Shown in pieces: positions 1 to 6,136 of a stretch of 10,827 nucleotides of DNA. The notes below the pieces were generated by a model. That model had not been told where the DNA came from, did no database searches, and saw only the letters and a program-made list of their open reading frames with translations. The position numbers and the translations under genes are program-made. Origin of the DNA: an uncultured Dermatophilus sp. (GTDB lineage Bacteria > Actinomycetota > Actinomycetes > Actinomycetales > Dermatophilaceae). The DNA lies in NCBI GenBank assembly GCA_945876925.1, contig CAMCQD010000021.1:1-10827 (forward strand). Reading direction: 5' to 3'. How positions within the stretch are numbered: position 1 is the first letter of the stretch; each line of letters opens with the position of its first letter.

Positions 1-326
1 AGCATGCGCGCCGCCAGGTGCGGGTCGTCCCCGCTGACTGCCAGGCGGCGCGGCAGCCGCAGGCCATCCGCGGCGTCGGCAGCGACGAGCCGGACCGCCG
101 GGCGGCCCTCGCCGGTGAGCAGCCTGACCAGATCCTGCACTCCGGCGGCGTCGGCGACCAGGGTGAGGGCGTTCTTCGAGCGCAACCGCAGCAGCGGGTT
201 GCGGGCCGATAGATCCAGCAGTTCGGCACGCCATTGCTCCAGCCGCTCGGGCAGGTGCCCGGTGCGCTCCGCCTCACGTGCCCCGCTCGCTCCGCGAACG
301 CTTTCCTCGCCAGAGGTCACCCGCAT
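1..326 (-). CDS. DUF4011-domain protein, N-terminal part (probable large SF1-helicase-type protein), cut by window edge
   Basis: The minus frame opens at ATG 326-324 and stays open to base 1, giving 108 residues; the rest lies outside the window. An in-frame TGA at 347-345, with no start codon between it and the ATG, fixes the start, and a GGAAGG-like ribosome site lies about 8 nt upstream. After a ~25-residue polar leader, residues 32-49 read W-R-A-E-LLDLSARNPLLRLR, closely matching the W...LLDLs.RNpLL motif that opens DUF4011 domains. From family knowledge, DUF4011 usually begins proteins of over 1,000 residues that continue into a superfamily-1 helicase and often a C-terminal Vsr/DUF559-like nuclease or DUF3320; some occur in defence islands. 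None of that downstream part is visible, so helicase or defence roles are inference. It diverges from dapD. The family call rests on one motif but that motif is clear; frame and start are well supported. Confidence 0.72.
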   Translation of the reverse strand, partial: MRVTSGEESVRGASGAREAERTGHLPERLEQWRAELLDLSARNPLLRLRSKNALTLVADAAGVQDLVRLLTGEGRPAVRLVAADAADGLRLPRRLAVSGDDPHLAARM

Positions 327-372
327 GCCCGTTGCCCTTCCCGATCAGCGCCGCAGATACCCCCGATGCGCC

Positions 373-402
373 AGTATGCCTGTCTCGCATCTATTTTCAC
401 AA
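373..402 (-). promoter_or_regulatory. Candidate promoter for the DUF4011 gene
   Basis: On the minus strand, TTGTGA (402-397) and CATACT (378-373) are separated by 18 nt, resembling a housekeeping sigma -35/-10 pair. It sits in the relatively AT-rich part of the intergenic region and predicts a leader of roughly 40 nt before the ATG at 326. Both hexamers deviate from consensus, so this is only a candidate. Confidence 0.3.
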
Positions 403-557
403 TATCGCCAGAATGCCCGATAAATGCGACGAGCACCGCGGCAGCGTAATCGGCACGGACAATGCACCTAAACCCACTCCCCCGATTACCCGGGGCGTGC
501 GTTCAGAACATTCGTGCCGGTTTTTGCCACAAGCAATACCGGATTAGCTGCCGGGGA

Positions 558-683
558 ATCCGGCGGCCTCCCCGCGCCGCCGGATGACGCTCCCGGGCCA
601 TCCGGCAGCCCGGGGAGGCCGGGCCGTCCTGGCGGGCGGCTCCGCGCCGGCCCGCCAGGCAGGGAGCCGGGCGGGCAGCCCGC
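558..683. repeat. Series of four inverted repeats (hairpin-forming)
   Basis: Four dyads follow one another. (1) ATCCGGCGGC at 558-567 pairs perfectly with GCCGCCGGAT at 576-585, loop 8. (2) CCCGGGC at 592-598 pairs with GCCCGGG at 608-614, loop 9. (3) CCTGGCGGGC at 628-637 pairs perfectly with GCCCGCCAGG at 650-659, loop 12. (4) GCGGGC at 671-676 pairs with GCCCGC at 678-683 around one A. No T-tract follows any of them. They lie between divergent genes, where terminators are not expected. Dyads arise easily in such GC-rich DNA, but two perfect 10-bp stems in 100 bp are notable. Function unknown. Confidence 0.6.
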
Positions 684-707
684 AGCGAGCCGCCTGACCG
701 CCTGGGG

Positions 708-743
708 CACGGTCCGGACACGGCCGGGCCACGGTCCAGACAC
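708..743 (+). repeat. Two 14-bp direct repeats containing GGTCC(A/G)GAC
   Basis: CACGGTCCGGACAC (708-721) and CACGGTCCAGACAC (730-743) differ at one base and start 22 bp apart, about two helical turns, so both would face the same side of the helix. The core GTCCGGAC of the first copy is a perfect palindrome. A regulator-binding site is possible. The same GGTCCAGAC core recurs upstream of fdxA-dapC. Confidence 0.5.
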
Positions 744-757
744 AATCACGCCCCGGC

Positions 758-779
758 CGGGCCGCCACCGGGCCGCCAC
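758..779 (+). repeat. 11-bp tandem repeat, two copies
   Basis: CGGGCCGCCAC occurs twice head to tail (758-768 and 769-779) without mismatch, just right of the GGTCC direct repeat. Probably a slippage product in GC-rich spacer DNA; no function is suggested. Confidence 0.6.
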
Positions 780-942
780 CACCTGGGAACCCCTCGTGCG
801 CGCACCGCTGCCCAGCGCTGCCACGGCGTGACCGGCGCACCTGCCCGGACCCGGGACGACCTGCGCTATCACGACCCGGCGAGCGGAACCGGCGGGCACC
901 GCGGCAGGCGTGCCGCCACGACGGGGGTTCACGCGGAGCCTC

Positions 943-979
943 CGGACAGGCTGCCCGGCGCCGGCATAGTGTGGCCGTC
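943..979 (+). promoter_or_regulatory. Candidate dapD promoter giving a leaderless transcript
   Basis: TAGTGT at 967-972 fits the actinobacterial -10 pattern TANNNT and ends exactly 7 nt before the A of the dapD ATG (980). CGGACA at 943-948 (4 of 6 against TTGACA) lies 18 nt upstream of it. This places the transcription start at or next to the A of the start codon. No good Shine-Dalgarno sequence lies in the 15 nt before the ATG, which agrees with leaderless initiation. Not proven without transcript 5'-end data. Confidence 0.5.
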
Positions 980-1906
980 ATGACTTCTCGCACCGCCTGG
1001 GGATGGGGGCTGGCCACGACCACGCAGGGAGGCCGCGTGCTCGACACCTGGTTCCCGCAGGTAGCCCTCGGTGAACCCGCGCACGATGCCGCCCCTGAGA
1101 GCCTCACCGCCCTGGAAGGAGCCGACGAGGCCCGCGGCGTCGTCCTGTCCGTAGCCAGGACCGTGATCGACCTCGACGCCGCCCCGGCGGGCACCTGCGA
1201 CGCCTATCTGCGCCTGCACGTGCTCAGCCACCGGCTCGCCGAGCCGAACACCATCAACCTGGACGGCATCTTCGCCGTCCTGCCCAACGTGGTGTGGACC
1301 AGCTACGGGCCCTGCGACCCGGAGGACTTCGAGGCCACCCGGCTGCGGCTGCGCGCCCGCGGGCCAGTGCAGGTATTCGGCGTCGACAAGTTCCCGCGGA
1401 TGACCGATTACGTGGTGCCCTCCGGGGTCCGCATCGGTGACGCCGACCGGGTCCGGCTGGGAGCCCACCTGGCTGCGGGCACGACCGTGATGCATGAGGG
1501 CTTCGTCAACTTCAACGCCGGCACGCTGGGGCACTCCATGGTCGAGGGCCGGATCAGCCAGGGCGTCGTCGTCGGCGACGGCTCTGACATCGGCGGCGGC
1601 GCCTCGACCATGGGCACGCTGTCCGGAGGTGGCTCGCAGCGGGTGCGCATCGGCAGGCGCTGCCTGGTCGGCGCCGAGGCCGGAGTCGGGATCGCCCTGG
1701 GCGATGACTGCGTGGTCGAGGCCGGGCTGTACCTCACCGCGGGCACCAAGGTGACCCTGCCCGACGGCACCATCGTCAAGGCCCGGGAGCTGTCCGGGCG
1801 CGACGGCCTGCTGTTCATCCGCAACTCGGTGACCGGCGCGGTCCAGGCCCGGGTCCGTTCCGGCGAGGGCATCGCCCTCAACGCCGCACTGCACGCCAAC
1901 GACTGA
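980..1906 (+). CDS. dapD: 2,3,4,5-tetrahydropyridine-2,6-dicarboxylate N-succinyltransferase
   Basis: DapD transfers succinyl from succinyl-CoA to tetrahydrodipicolinate, the first step of the succinylase branch to meso-diaminopimelate (peptidoglycan) and lysine, in the cytosol. The 308-residue protein has the actinobacterial form: N-terminal GIGLAT-like strand with VLDTWFP (20-26), the NTINLDGIFAVLPNVVW stretch (90-106), then a left-handed beta-helix of hexapeptide repeats from about 145 to 260 (VRIGDADRVRLGAHLAAGTTV, GVVVGDGSDIGGGAS, VRIGRRCLVGAEAGVGIALGDDC). The motif HSMVEGRISQG places Glu189 where the catalytic Glu of mycobacterial DapD is found (alignment from memory). Length is normal. 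ATG 980 is chosen over an in-frame GTG at 971 because it matches the family start and the promoter spacing; GTG 971 would overlap the -10. A 23-nt gap separates it from the next gene, so both are probably cotranscribed. Confidence 0.95.
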   Translation: MTSRTAWGWGLATTTQGGRVLDTWFPQVALGEPAHDAAPESLTALEGADEARGVVLSVARTVIDLDAAPAGTCDAYLRLHVLSHRLAEPNTINLDGIFAVLPNVVWTSYGPCDPEDFEATRLRLRARGPVQVFGVDKFPRMTDYVVPSGVRIGDADRVRLGAHLAAGTTVMHEGFVNFNAGTLGHSMVEGRISQGVVVGDGSDIGGGASTMGTLSGGGSQRVRIGRRCLVGAEAGVGIALGDDCVVEAGLYLTAGTKVTLPDGTIVKARELSGRDGLLFIRNSVTGAVQARVRSGEGIALNAALHAND

Positions 1907-1929
1907 CCGCGGATCCAGGCGGGGAACAG

Positions 1930-2859
1930 GTGAGCAACGCGTTCTCGCGGCCCGGCGGGCTCGCCGCACCGGGCCGCGCCGGTAAGCCGCCCGATGCGGC
2001 CCGGGTGCGCGCCCGGCGGCGCCGTCGCCGCAGGTGGGCCCTGCTGGCGGCCGCAGTAGTCCTCATCGCCGGCGGGTTCGCCGCCATGCGGCAGTGGGGC
2101 GATTACGCACTGCCGAACACGTGCCGCGCCGGCCAGGGCAGCAGCACCGTGCGCCTCGATCCCGAGCAGGCCCGCATCGCCAGCATCATCGGCGGCGTTG
2201 CCGTGCGCCGGGGGCTGTCCGAGCGGGCCGCCGTGATCGCCACCGCCACCGCGATGCAGGAGTCGAAGATGCGCAATCTCGACCACGGCGACCGGGATTC
2301 CCTGGGCGTCTTCCAGCAGCGGCCGAGCCAGGGCTGGGGCACCCCGGCGCAGATCACCGACCCGGTATACGCCACCCGGGCCTTCTACGACCACCTGGTC
2401 AAGGTGGAGGGCTACGAGGTCCGCGAGCTCACCCAGGTAGCCCAGGAGGTGCAGCGCAGCGGCTTCCCCGAGGCGTACGCCCAGCACGAGGAGGAAGCCA
2501 CCATCATCGCCCGGGCGTTCACCGGCAGCCGGCCCCGCACAGTGCAATGCCGGCTGCGCGCCCCCGGCGCGATCAGTGACACCTCGGTCATCGCCGCCGA
2601 TCTCAACGACGTCTTCGGCGTGAACGGCGTCGCCGGGCCGGGCACCGTCACGGTGAACACCAGCAGTGAGCGCGGGGCCGCCGCCATCGCCGCCTGGGGC
2701 GTGGCCAACGCCGCCCGCTACGGCATCGGGTCGGTGTCGAACAGGGAGCGCACGTGGACCCGCGCGGCCAGCTCGGATGCGATGTCCTGGGAATCCACTC
2801 CCGGGGACGGGAGCGGCCCGCGGCGCACCATCATCCGCACCGGCGACCCGCAGCAATGA
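1930..2859 (+). CDS. Membrane-anchored lysozyme-fold (transglycosylase-like) protein of unknown role
   Basis: The 309-residue protein has a basic N-terminus with a run of eight Arg (29-36 area), then one hydrophobic helix (about 36-53, WALLAAAVVLIAGGFAAM), so it is predicted to be anchored with the bulk outside. Residues about 76-200 form the recognisable domain: helical start, ATAMQESKMRNLDHGDRDS (105-123), LGVFQQRPSQGWGT, then FYDHLVKVEGY and AYAQHEEEA. The Glu-Ser after the first helix (E111) followed by G-x-F-Q resembles the catalytic Glu and neighbouring motif of lysozyme/soluble transglycosylase folds; peptidoglycan cleavage is inferred. Cys65 and Cys207 could form an extracytoplasmic disulfide. 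I recall similar actinomycete proteins, usually annotated hypothetical. The C-terminal part (245-280, AAIAAWGVANAARYGI) is another conserved-looking block. Start is GTG 1930 with a GGGG-containing ribosome site; it follows dapD by 23 nt, linking it to cell-wall precursor synthesis. Confidence 0.8.
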   Translation: MSNAFSRPGGLAAPGRAGKPPDAARVRARRRRRRRWALLAAAVVLIAGGFAAMRQWGDYALPNTCRAGQGSSTVRLDPEQARIASIIGGVAVRRGLSERAAVIATATAMQESKMRNLDHGDRDSLGVFQQRPSQGWGTPAQITDPVYATRAFYDHLVKVEGYEVRELTQVAQEVQRSGFPEAYAQHEEEATIIARAFTGSRPRTVQCRLRAPGAISDTSVIAADLNDVFGVNGVAGPGTVTVNTSSERGAAAIAAWGVANAARYGIGSVSNRERTWTRAASSDAMSWESTPGDGSGPRRTIIRTGDPQQ

Positions 2860-2960
2860 CCCGCGAAGGCCAGCGGGCCCACGGGACCGCCCGCCAGCTC
2901 CCGTCCCCCCCGGCGGGGCACGACCGCCCGTGAGGGGGCCGCCCGCCGGAGAAGATAGTG

Positions 2961-3000
2961 CGCGGCCCCGCATCCGCCGGTCACGAGATGCGGGGCCGCG
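2961..3000. terminator. Bidirectional terminator hairpin between the lysozyme-fold gene and gltA
   Basis: CGCGGCCCCGCATC (2961-2974) pairs perfectly with GATGCGGGGCCGCG (2987-3000), a 14-bp stem with a 12-nt loop, extendable by G-U and G-C pairs to 2958/3003. It lies between two convergent genes (stops at 2859 and 3029). There is no T-tract, which is common for actinomycete terminators. The symmetry would serve both strands. Confidence 0.75.
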
Positions 3001-3028
3001 TGCGCTAGCCGCTCCCTGGCAGCGGGGG

Positions 3029-4312
3029 TCAGCGCTCGCCCATCGGGACGTAATCCCGTTCGCCGTGGCCGACGTAGATCTGCCGCGGGCGGCCGATCCT
3101 CGTCGTGGGGTCGGCGTTCATCTCGCGCCACTGGGCGATCCAGCCGGGCAGGCGGCCCAGGGTGAACAGCACGGTGAACATGTTCACCGGGAAGCCCATC
3201 GCCTGGTAGATCAGCCCGGTGTAGAAGTCGACGTTGGGGTAGAGCCGGCGCTCCTTGAAGTAGTCGTCGCTGAGGGCGATCTCCTCCAGTTCCAGGGCCA
3301 GTTCGAGTAGCTGGTCGCCGCCGCGGGCCTTGAGCATGGCGTCGGCGTGCCGTTTGATGATCGCCGCCCGCGGGTCGTAGTTGCGGTAGACCCGGTGCCC
3401 GAAGCCCATGAGCCGGGCGCCGCCGCGCTTGTCCTTGACGTCACGGACGAAGCTGGCCACGTCCCCGCCGGAGTCGCGGATGCGGGCGAGCATCTCGAGC
3501 ACGGCCTGGTTGGCGCCGCCGTGCAGGGGGCCGGACAGGGCGTTCACGCCGCTGGCGATGGAGGTGTAGATATTGGCCTTGGCCGAGCCGACCAGGCGCA
3601 CCGTCGCGGTGGAGCAGTTCTGCTCATGGTCGATGTGCAAGATGAGCAGCGTGTTGAGCGCGCTGACGATGTCCGGGTCGAACAGGTATTCCTCGGTCGG
3701 GAACCCGAATGACATCCGCAGGAAGTTCTCGACGTACCCCAGGTTCCAGTCGGGGTACAGGAACGGCTGGCCCATGGAGTTCTTGTAGCCGTAGGCGGCC
3801 AGCGTGGGCACCTTGCCCAGCAGCCGGATCGTGGCCGCCTCGATCTGCTCGGGGTCCTCGGTCGAGAGGGTGTCGGCGTTGAACGTCGACAGCGCCATGA
3901 CGCCGGCCGACAGCACCGGCATCGGGTGCGAGGCCCTCGGGAAGCAGCGGAACAGGTCCCGCATCCGCTCGTCGATGAGGCCCGAGCGGGTGATGTTGTA
4001 GCTGAACGTCTCCAGCTGATGCTCGGTCGGCAGTTCGCCGTACAGGATCAGCCAGGCCGTCTCCAGGAAGGTCGACTGCTCGGCGAGCTGCTCGATCGGG
4101 TAACCCCGGTAGCGCAGGATGCCGTTGTCGCCGTCGATGTAAGTCAGTTCACTGCGGCATACCGCCGTGTTGGCGAACCCCACGTCGTACGTGGTGTCGC
4201 CGGTTCTGAGCAGCAGACCGCCCAGATCGTAGCCGTCGTTACCCTCAGTGGCCCGCACGAGCGGTAACTCAAGAGTGCCCCGCCCGTAATGAAGCTCGAC
4301 GTGGTCCGTCAT
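3029..4312 (-). CDS. gltA: Citrate synthase (type II)
   Basis: Condenses oxaloacetate and acetyl-CoA to citrate, the entry step of the TCA cycle. The 427-residue protein is normal length for the hexameric bacterial type II enzyme. The N-terminal beta domain carries LTYIDGDNGILRYRGYPIEQLA (56-77). The catalytic residues are all present: His264 in GPLHGGANQ, His306 in GFGHRVYRNYDPR and Asp362 in NVDFYTG; the Arg-rich tail GRPRQIYVG also fits. ATG 4312 is chosen because MTDHVELHY fits the family start and an AAGGGG ribosome site lies about 8 nt upstream. The frame continues open to 4456, but that extension is an implausible 48-residue leader. A 274-bp gap separates it from dapC upstream, so it probably has its own promoter. 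Confidence 0.96.
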   Translation of the reverse strand: MTDHVELHYGRGTLELPLVRATEGNDGYDLGGLLLRTGDTTYDVGFANTAVCRSELTYIDGDNGILRYRGYPIEQLAEQSTFLETAWLILYGELPTEHQLETFSYNITRSGLIDERMRDLFRCFPRASHPMPVLSAGVMALSTFNADTLSTEDPEQIEAATIRLLGKVPTLAAYGYKNSMGQPFLYPDWNLGYVENFLRMSFGFPTEEYLFDPDIVSALNTLLILHIDHEQNCSTATVRLVGSAKANIYTSIASGVNALSGPLHGGANQAVLEMLARIRDSGGDVASFVRDVKDKRGGARLMGFGHRVYRNYDPRAAIIKRHADAMLKARGGDQLLELALELEEIALSDDYFKERRLYPNVDFYTGLIYQAMGFPVNMFTVLFTLGRLPGWIAQWREMNADPTTRIGRPRQIYVGHGERDYVPMGER

Positions 4313-4353
4313 AAGACGCCCCTTTTCACCGGTGAGTGGCATCGCGTGAGCCG

Positions 4354-4376
4354 GTTCCGCTGCCGGAACGCGTTCC
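4354..4376. promoter_or_regulatory. Alternating GTTCC/GGAAC half-sites upstream of gltA (candidate operator or leader hairpin)
   Basis: GTTCCG (4354-4359) and CGGAAC (4364-4369) form a dyad with a 4-nt spacer, and GGAACGCGTTCC (4365-4376) is a perfect 12-bp palindrome sharing the middle half-site. The element lies 42-64 bp before the gltA ATG. It could be an operator, or two mutually exclusive hairpins in the gltA leader. No known regulator is recognised. Confidence 0.35.
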
Positions 4377-4500
4377 TGGAAGCAGCCCGGGGCCGCCGCG
4401 ATGTGACTTCGCCTTGAAGGTAACCCACGAGCCGCGCCCGGAGACGGGGAGTGCACCCGGTTGAGACGACCCGGATCCTGCCGGGCCGGGCGCCCGGCGG

Positions 4501-4576
4501 AAAAGCCCCCGCTAGGCGGATAACCTGCGAGAACACCATATCCGGTGAGATTCCCGCAGGTCAGCCGGCTAGCGGG
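4501..4576 (-). terminator. Probable dapC terminator (nested dyads with a short T-run)
   Basis: Just after the dapC stop, on the minus strand, CCCGCTAG (4576-4569) pairs with CTAGCGGG (4515-4508). Inside it CCTGCG (4560-4555) pairs with CGCAGG (4529-4524), and CACC/GGTG sits in the centre. The outer 3' arm runs into GGCTTTT (4507-4501), a short T-run after a GC-rich stem. The long interrupted stem is not a classic terminator, but position and T-run favour one. Confidence 0.4.
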
Positions 4577-4586
4577 AGGCAGCCGC

Positions 4587-5747
4587 TTACAGCGCGCTCA
4601 GCCGCTCCGCCGCGGCCGCGATCCGCTCATCGGTGGCGGTCAGCGCGATCCGCACATGCCGCTGGCCGGCGGCGCCGTAGAAGGCACCGGGCGCCACCAT
4701 GATTCCCAGGCCGGCCAGGGCCTGCACGGAGTCCCAGCAGTCCTCGTCCCGGGAGGCCCACAGGTACAGGCCAGCCTCGGAATCGGTGACCCGGAAACCG
4801 GCGCCGGTGATCGCCGGGAGCAGCACCTGCCGCCGGTGCCGGTAGCGTTCCCGCTGCACGGCGACGTGCTCATCGTCACCGAGCGCGGCGCACAGCGCTG
4901 CCTGGACGGGAGCGGGCATGATCATGCCGGCGTGCTTGCGCACCTCGACCAGGGACCGCACGAGAGTCACGTCACCGGCGACGAACGCCGCCCGGTACCC
5001 GGCGAGGTTGCTCTGCTTGGACAGTGAATACACCGCCAGCAGGCCGGTGTGATCACCCCCGCACACCGCCGGGTCGAGGATGCTGGGAACGGAGCTGCCG
5101 CGCGGGCCCGCCCCGGCGCGCCAGTCGAGTTCGGCGTAGCACTCGTCACTGGCCACGATGACGTCATTGGCCCGCGCCCAGCTCACCACCTTGGCCAGGT
5201 GCCCGGTGCCGAGGACCTTCCCGGTGGGGTTACCCGGCGAGTTGACCCACAGCAGGCGCGGGGTGCGCCCCTGCCCCGGCGGGCCGAACGCGGCCAGGCC
5301 GTCGACGATCACCGGCTCGGCCCCCGCGATCCGGGCACCCACGTCATAGGTCGGGTAGGCGATGGCCGGGATGCCGACCCGGTCGCCGGGTCCCAGCCCG
5401 AGCAGGGCGGGCAGCCAGGCCACCAGCTCCTTGCTGCCGATGGTGGGCATCACCCCGTCCGGGTCGAGCCCGCTGACCCCGCGGCGGCGCTCGAACCAGC
5501 GGGCGACCGCTTCCCGCAGCTGCGGGGTGCCGTGCACCTGCGGGTACCCGGGGGCGTCGGAGGCGTCCGCGAGCGCCTGCCGCAGCAGCGGCGGGCTGGG
5601 GTCGACGGGCGTGCCCACCGACAGATCGACGATCCCGCCGGGGTGAGCAGATGCGGTGCGCTTGTACGGGATCAGGCGATCCCAGGGGAAACCGGGCAGC
5701 GAGCCGATCCCTGCCCGGCCGGCGTCACGCCGGGCCGGTGAGCTCAC
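4587..5747 (-). CDS. dapC: N-succinyldiaminopimelate aminotransferase (PLP-dependent)
   Basis: Catalyses glutamate-dependent transamination of N-succinyl-2-amino-6-ketopimelate to N-succinyl-LL-diaminopimelate, the step after DapD. The 386-residue fold-type I aminotransferase begins with a substrate-entry segment (LPGFPWDRLIPYKRTA, 17-32). PLP-site residues are visible: GSKE (104-107), Y131, Asn173 in NSPGNPTG, Asp201 and Tyr204 in SDECYAE, the Schiff-base Lys244 in SLSKQSNLAGYR, and the C-terminal Arg in HVRIALT. The motifs fit the actinobacterial DapC/DapL-like subgroup; specificity is supported by the adjacent fdxA and nearby dapD. The start is GTG 5747, only 3 nt after the fdxA stop (5753-5751), so the two are cotranscribed and probably translationally coupled; the ribosome site (GGGCGAG) lies in the end of fdxA. 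Confidence 0.93.
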   Translation of the reverse strand: MSSPARRDAGRAGIGSLPGFPWDRLIPYKRTASAHPGGIVDLSVGTPVDPSPPLLRQALADASDAPGYPQVHGTPQLREAVARWFERRRGVSGLDPDGVMPTIGSKELVAWLPALLGLGPGDRVGIPAIAYPTYDVGARIAGAEPVIVDGLAAFGPPGQGRTPRLLWVNSPGNPTGKVLGTGHLAKVVSWARANDVIVASDECYAELDWRAGAGPRGSSVPSILDPAVCGGDHTGLLAVYSLSKQSNLAGYRAAFVAGDVTLVRSLVEVRKHAGMIMPAPVQAALCAALGDDEHVAVQRERYRHRRQVLLPAITGAGFRVTDSEAGLYLWASRDEDCWDSVQALAGLGIMVAPGAFYGAAGQRHVRIALTATDERIAAAAERLSAL

Positions 5748-5750
5748 GCC

Positions 5751-6071
5751 TCACTCGCCCTGCGGCGGCAGCGCGGCGATAAGCGGGTGGTCCTTGCGGA
5801 TGAGGCCGAGCTTGGCCGCCCCGCCGGGGCTGCCGAGGTCGTCGAAGAACTCGACATTGGCCTTGTAGTAGTCCGACCACTCATCGGGCACGTCGTCCTC
5901 GTAGTAAATCGCCTCGACCGGGCACACCGGCTCGCAGGCACCGCAGTCGACGCACTCGTCGGGGTGGATGTAAAGCGATCGCTCACCCTCATAAATGCAG
6001 TCGACCGGGCATTCCTCAATGCAGGCCTTGTCCTTGACGTCGACGCAGGGCTGAGCGATGACATAAGTCAT
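5751..6071 (-). CDS. fdxA: Seven-iron ferredoxin, [3Fe-4S][4Fe-4S]
   Basis: A small cytosolic electron carrier of 106 residues. The cysteine pattern is that of Azotobacter-type 7Fe ferredoxins offset by one: C9, C17 and C50 would hold the [3Fe-4S] cluster; C21, C40, C43 and C46 the [4Fe-4S] cluster; C25 matches the free Cys. Motifs are CIEECPVDCIYEG (17-29) and CVDCGACEPVCP (40-51). The acidic C-terminal extension (DDVPDEWSDYYKANVEFF) is typical of the actinobacterial form. ATG 6071 has a strong ribosome site, AGGAGG at 6086-6081, 9 nt upstream. It precedes dapC by 3 nt, although no DAP-pathway step is known to need a ferredoxin. Codons 25-35 are unusually AT-rich for this genome. The symbol could equally be fdxC. 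Confidence 0.95.
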   Translation of the reverse strand: MTYVIAQPCVDVKDKACIEECPVDCIYEGERSLYIHPDECVDCGACEPVCPVEAIYYEDDVPDEWSDYYKANVEFFDDLGSPGGAAKLGLIRKDHPLIAALPPQGE

Positions 6072-6136
6072 GTGAACGAACCTCCTGAAGAGCGTTGAAC
6101 AGCCTCAGTATGGCGCTAGGCGGCCCACTGGAGGGA

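Larger units (their letters stand above)
327..979. other. 653-bp gene-free divergent region between the DUF4011 gene and dapD
   Basis: No convincing gene was found. Open frames here in both directions give Pro/Gly/Arg-rich translations without domains, as expected by chance at this GC content. The region has two parts. Bases ~330-540 are relatively AT-rich (361-540 count to 57% G+C) and probably hold the DUF4011 promoter. Bases ~545-960 are extremely GC-rich and contain the inverted repeats, direct repeat and tandem repeat listed separately, ending in the dapD promoter. No tRNA or riboswitch was recognised. Confidence 0.7.

Noticed and set aside
4..423. Plus-strand open frame of 139 codons at the left edge
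   Set aside because: It lies opposite the DUF4011 coding frame and its translation is a Ser/Arg-rich low-complexity string; the minus frame has a recognisable motif and a ribosome site.
558..779. CRISPR array or mobile-element end
   Set aside because: The repeats are short, differ from one another, have no regular spacers, and no cas gene, transposase or target duplication is present.
486..932. Minus-strand open frame of 148 codons in the dapD upstream region
   Set aside because: Pro/Gly/Arg-rich translation with no domain, and it overlaps the hairpins and repeats; open frames of this size are expected by chance at this GC content.
971..979. GTG 971 as the dapD start
   Set aside because: It overlaps the proposed -10 element and adds three residues not expected at the family N-terminus.
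1408..2973. 521-codon minus-strand open frame
   Set aside because: It is antisense to dapD and the lysozyme-fold gene, which have clear family motifs; the translation shows no recognisable domain.
4313..4456. Longer citrate synthase with 48 extra N-terminal residues
   Set aside because: The extension is unrelated to citrate synthases, while ATG 4312 has a ribosome site and gives normal family length.
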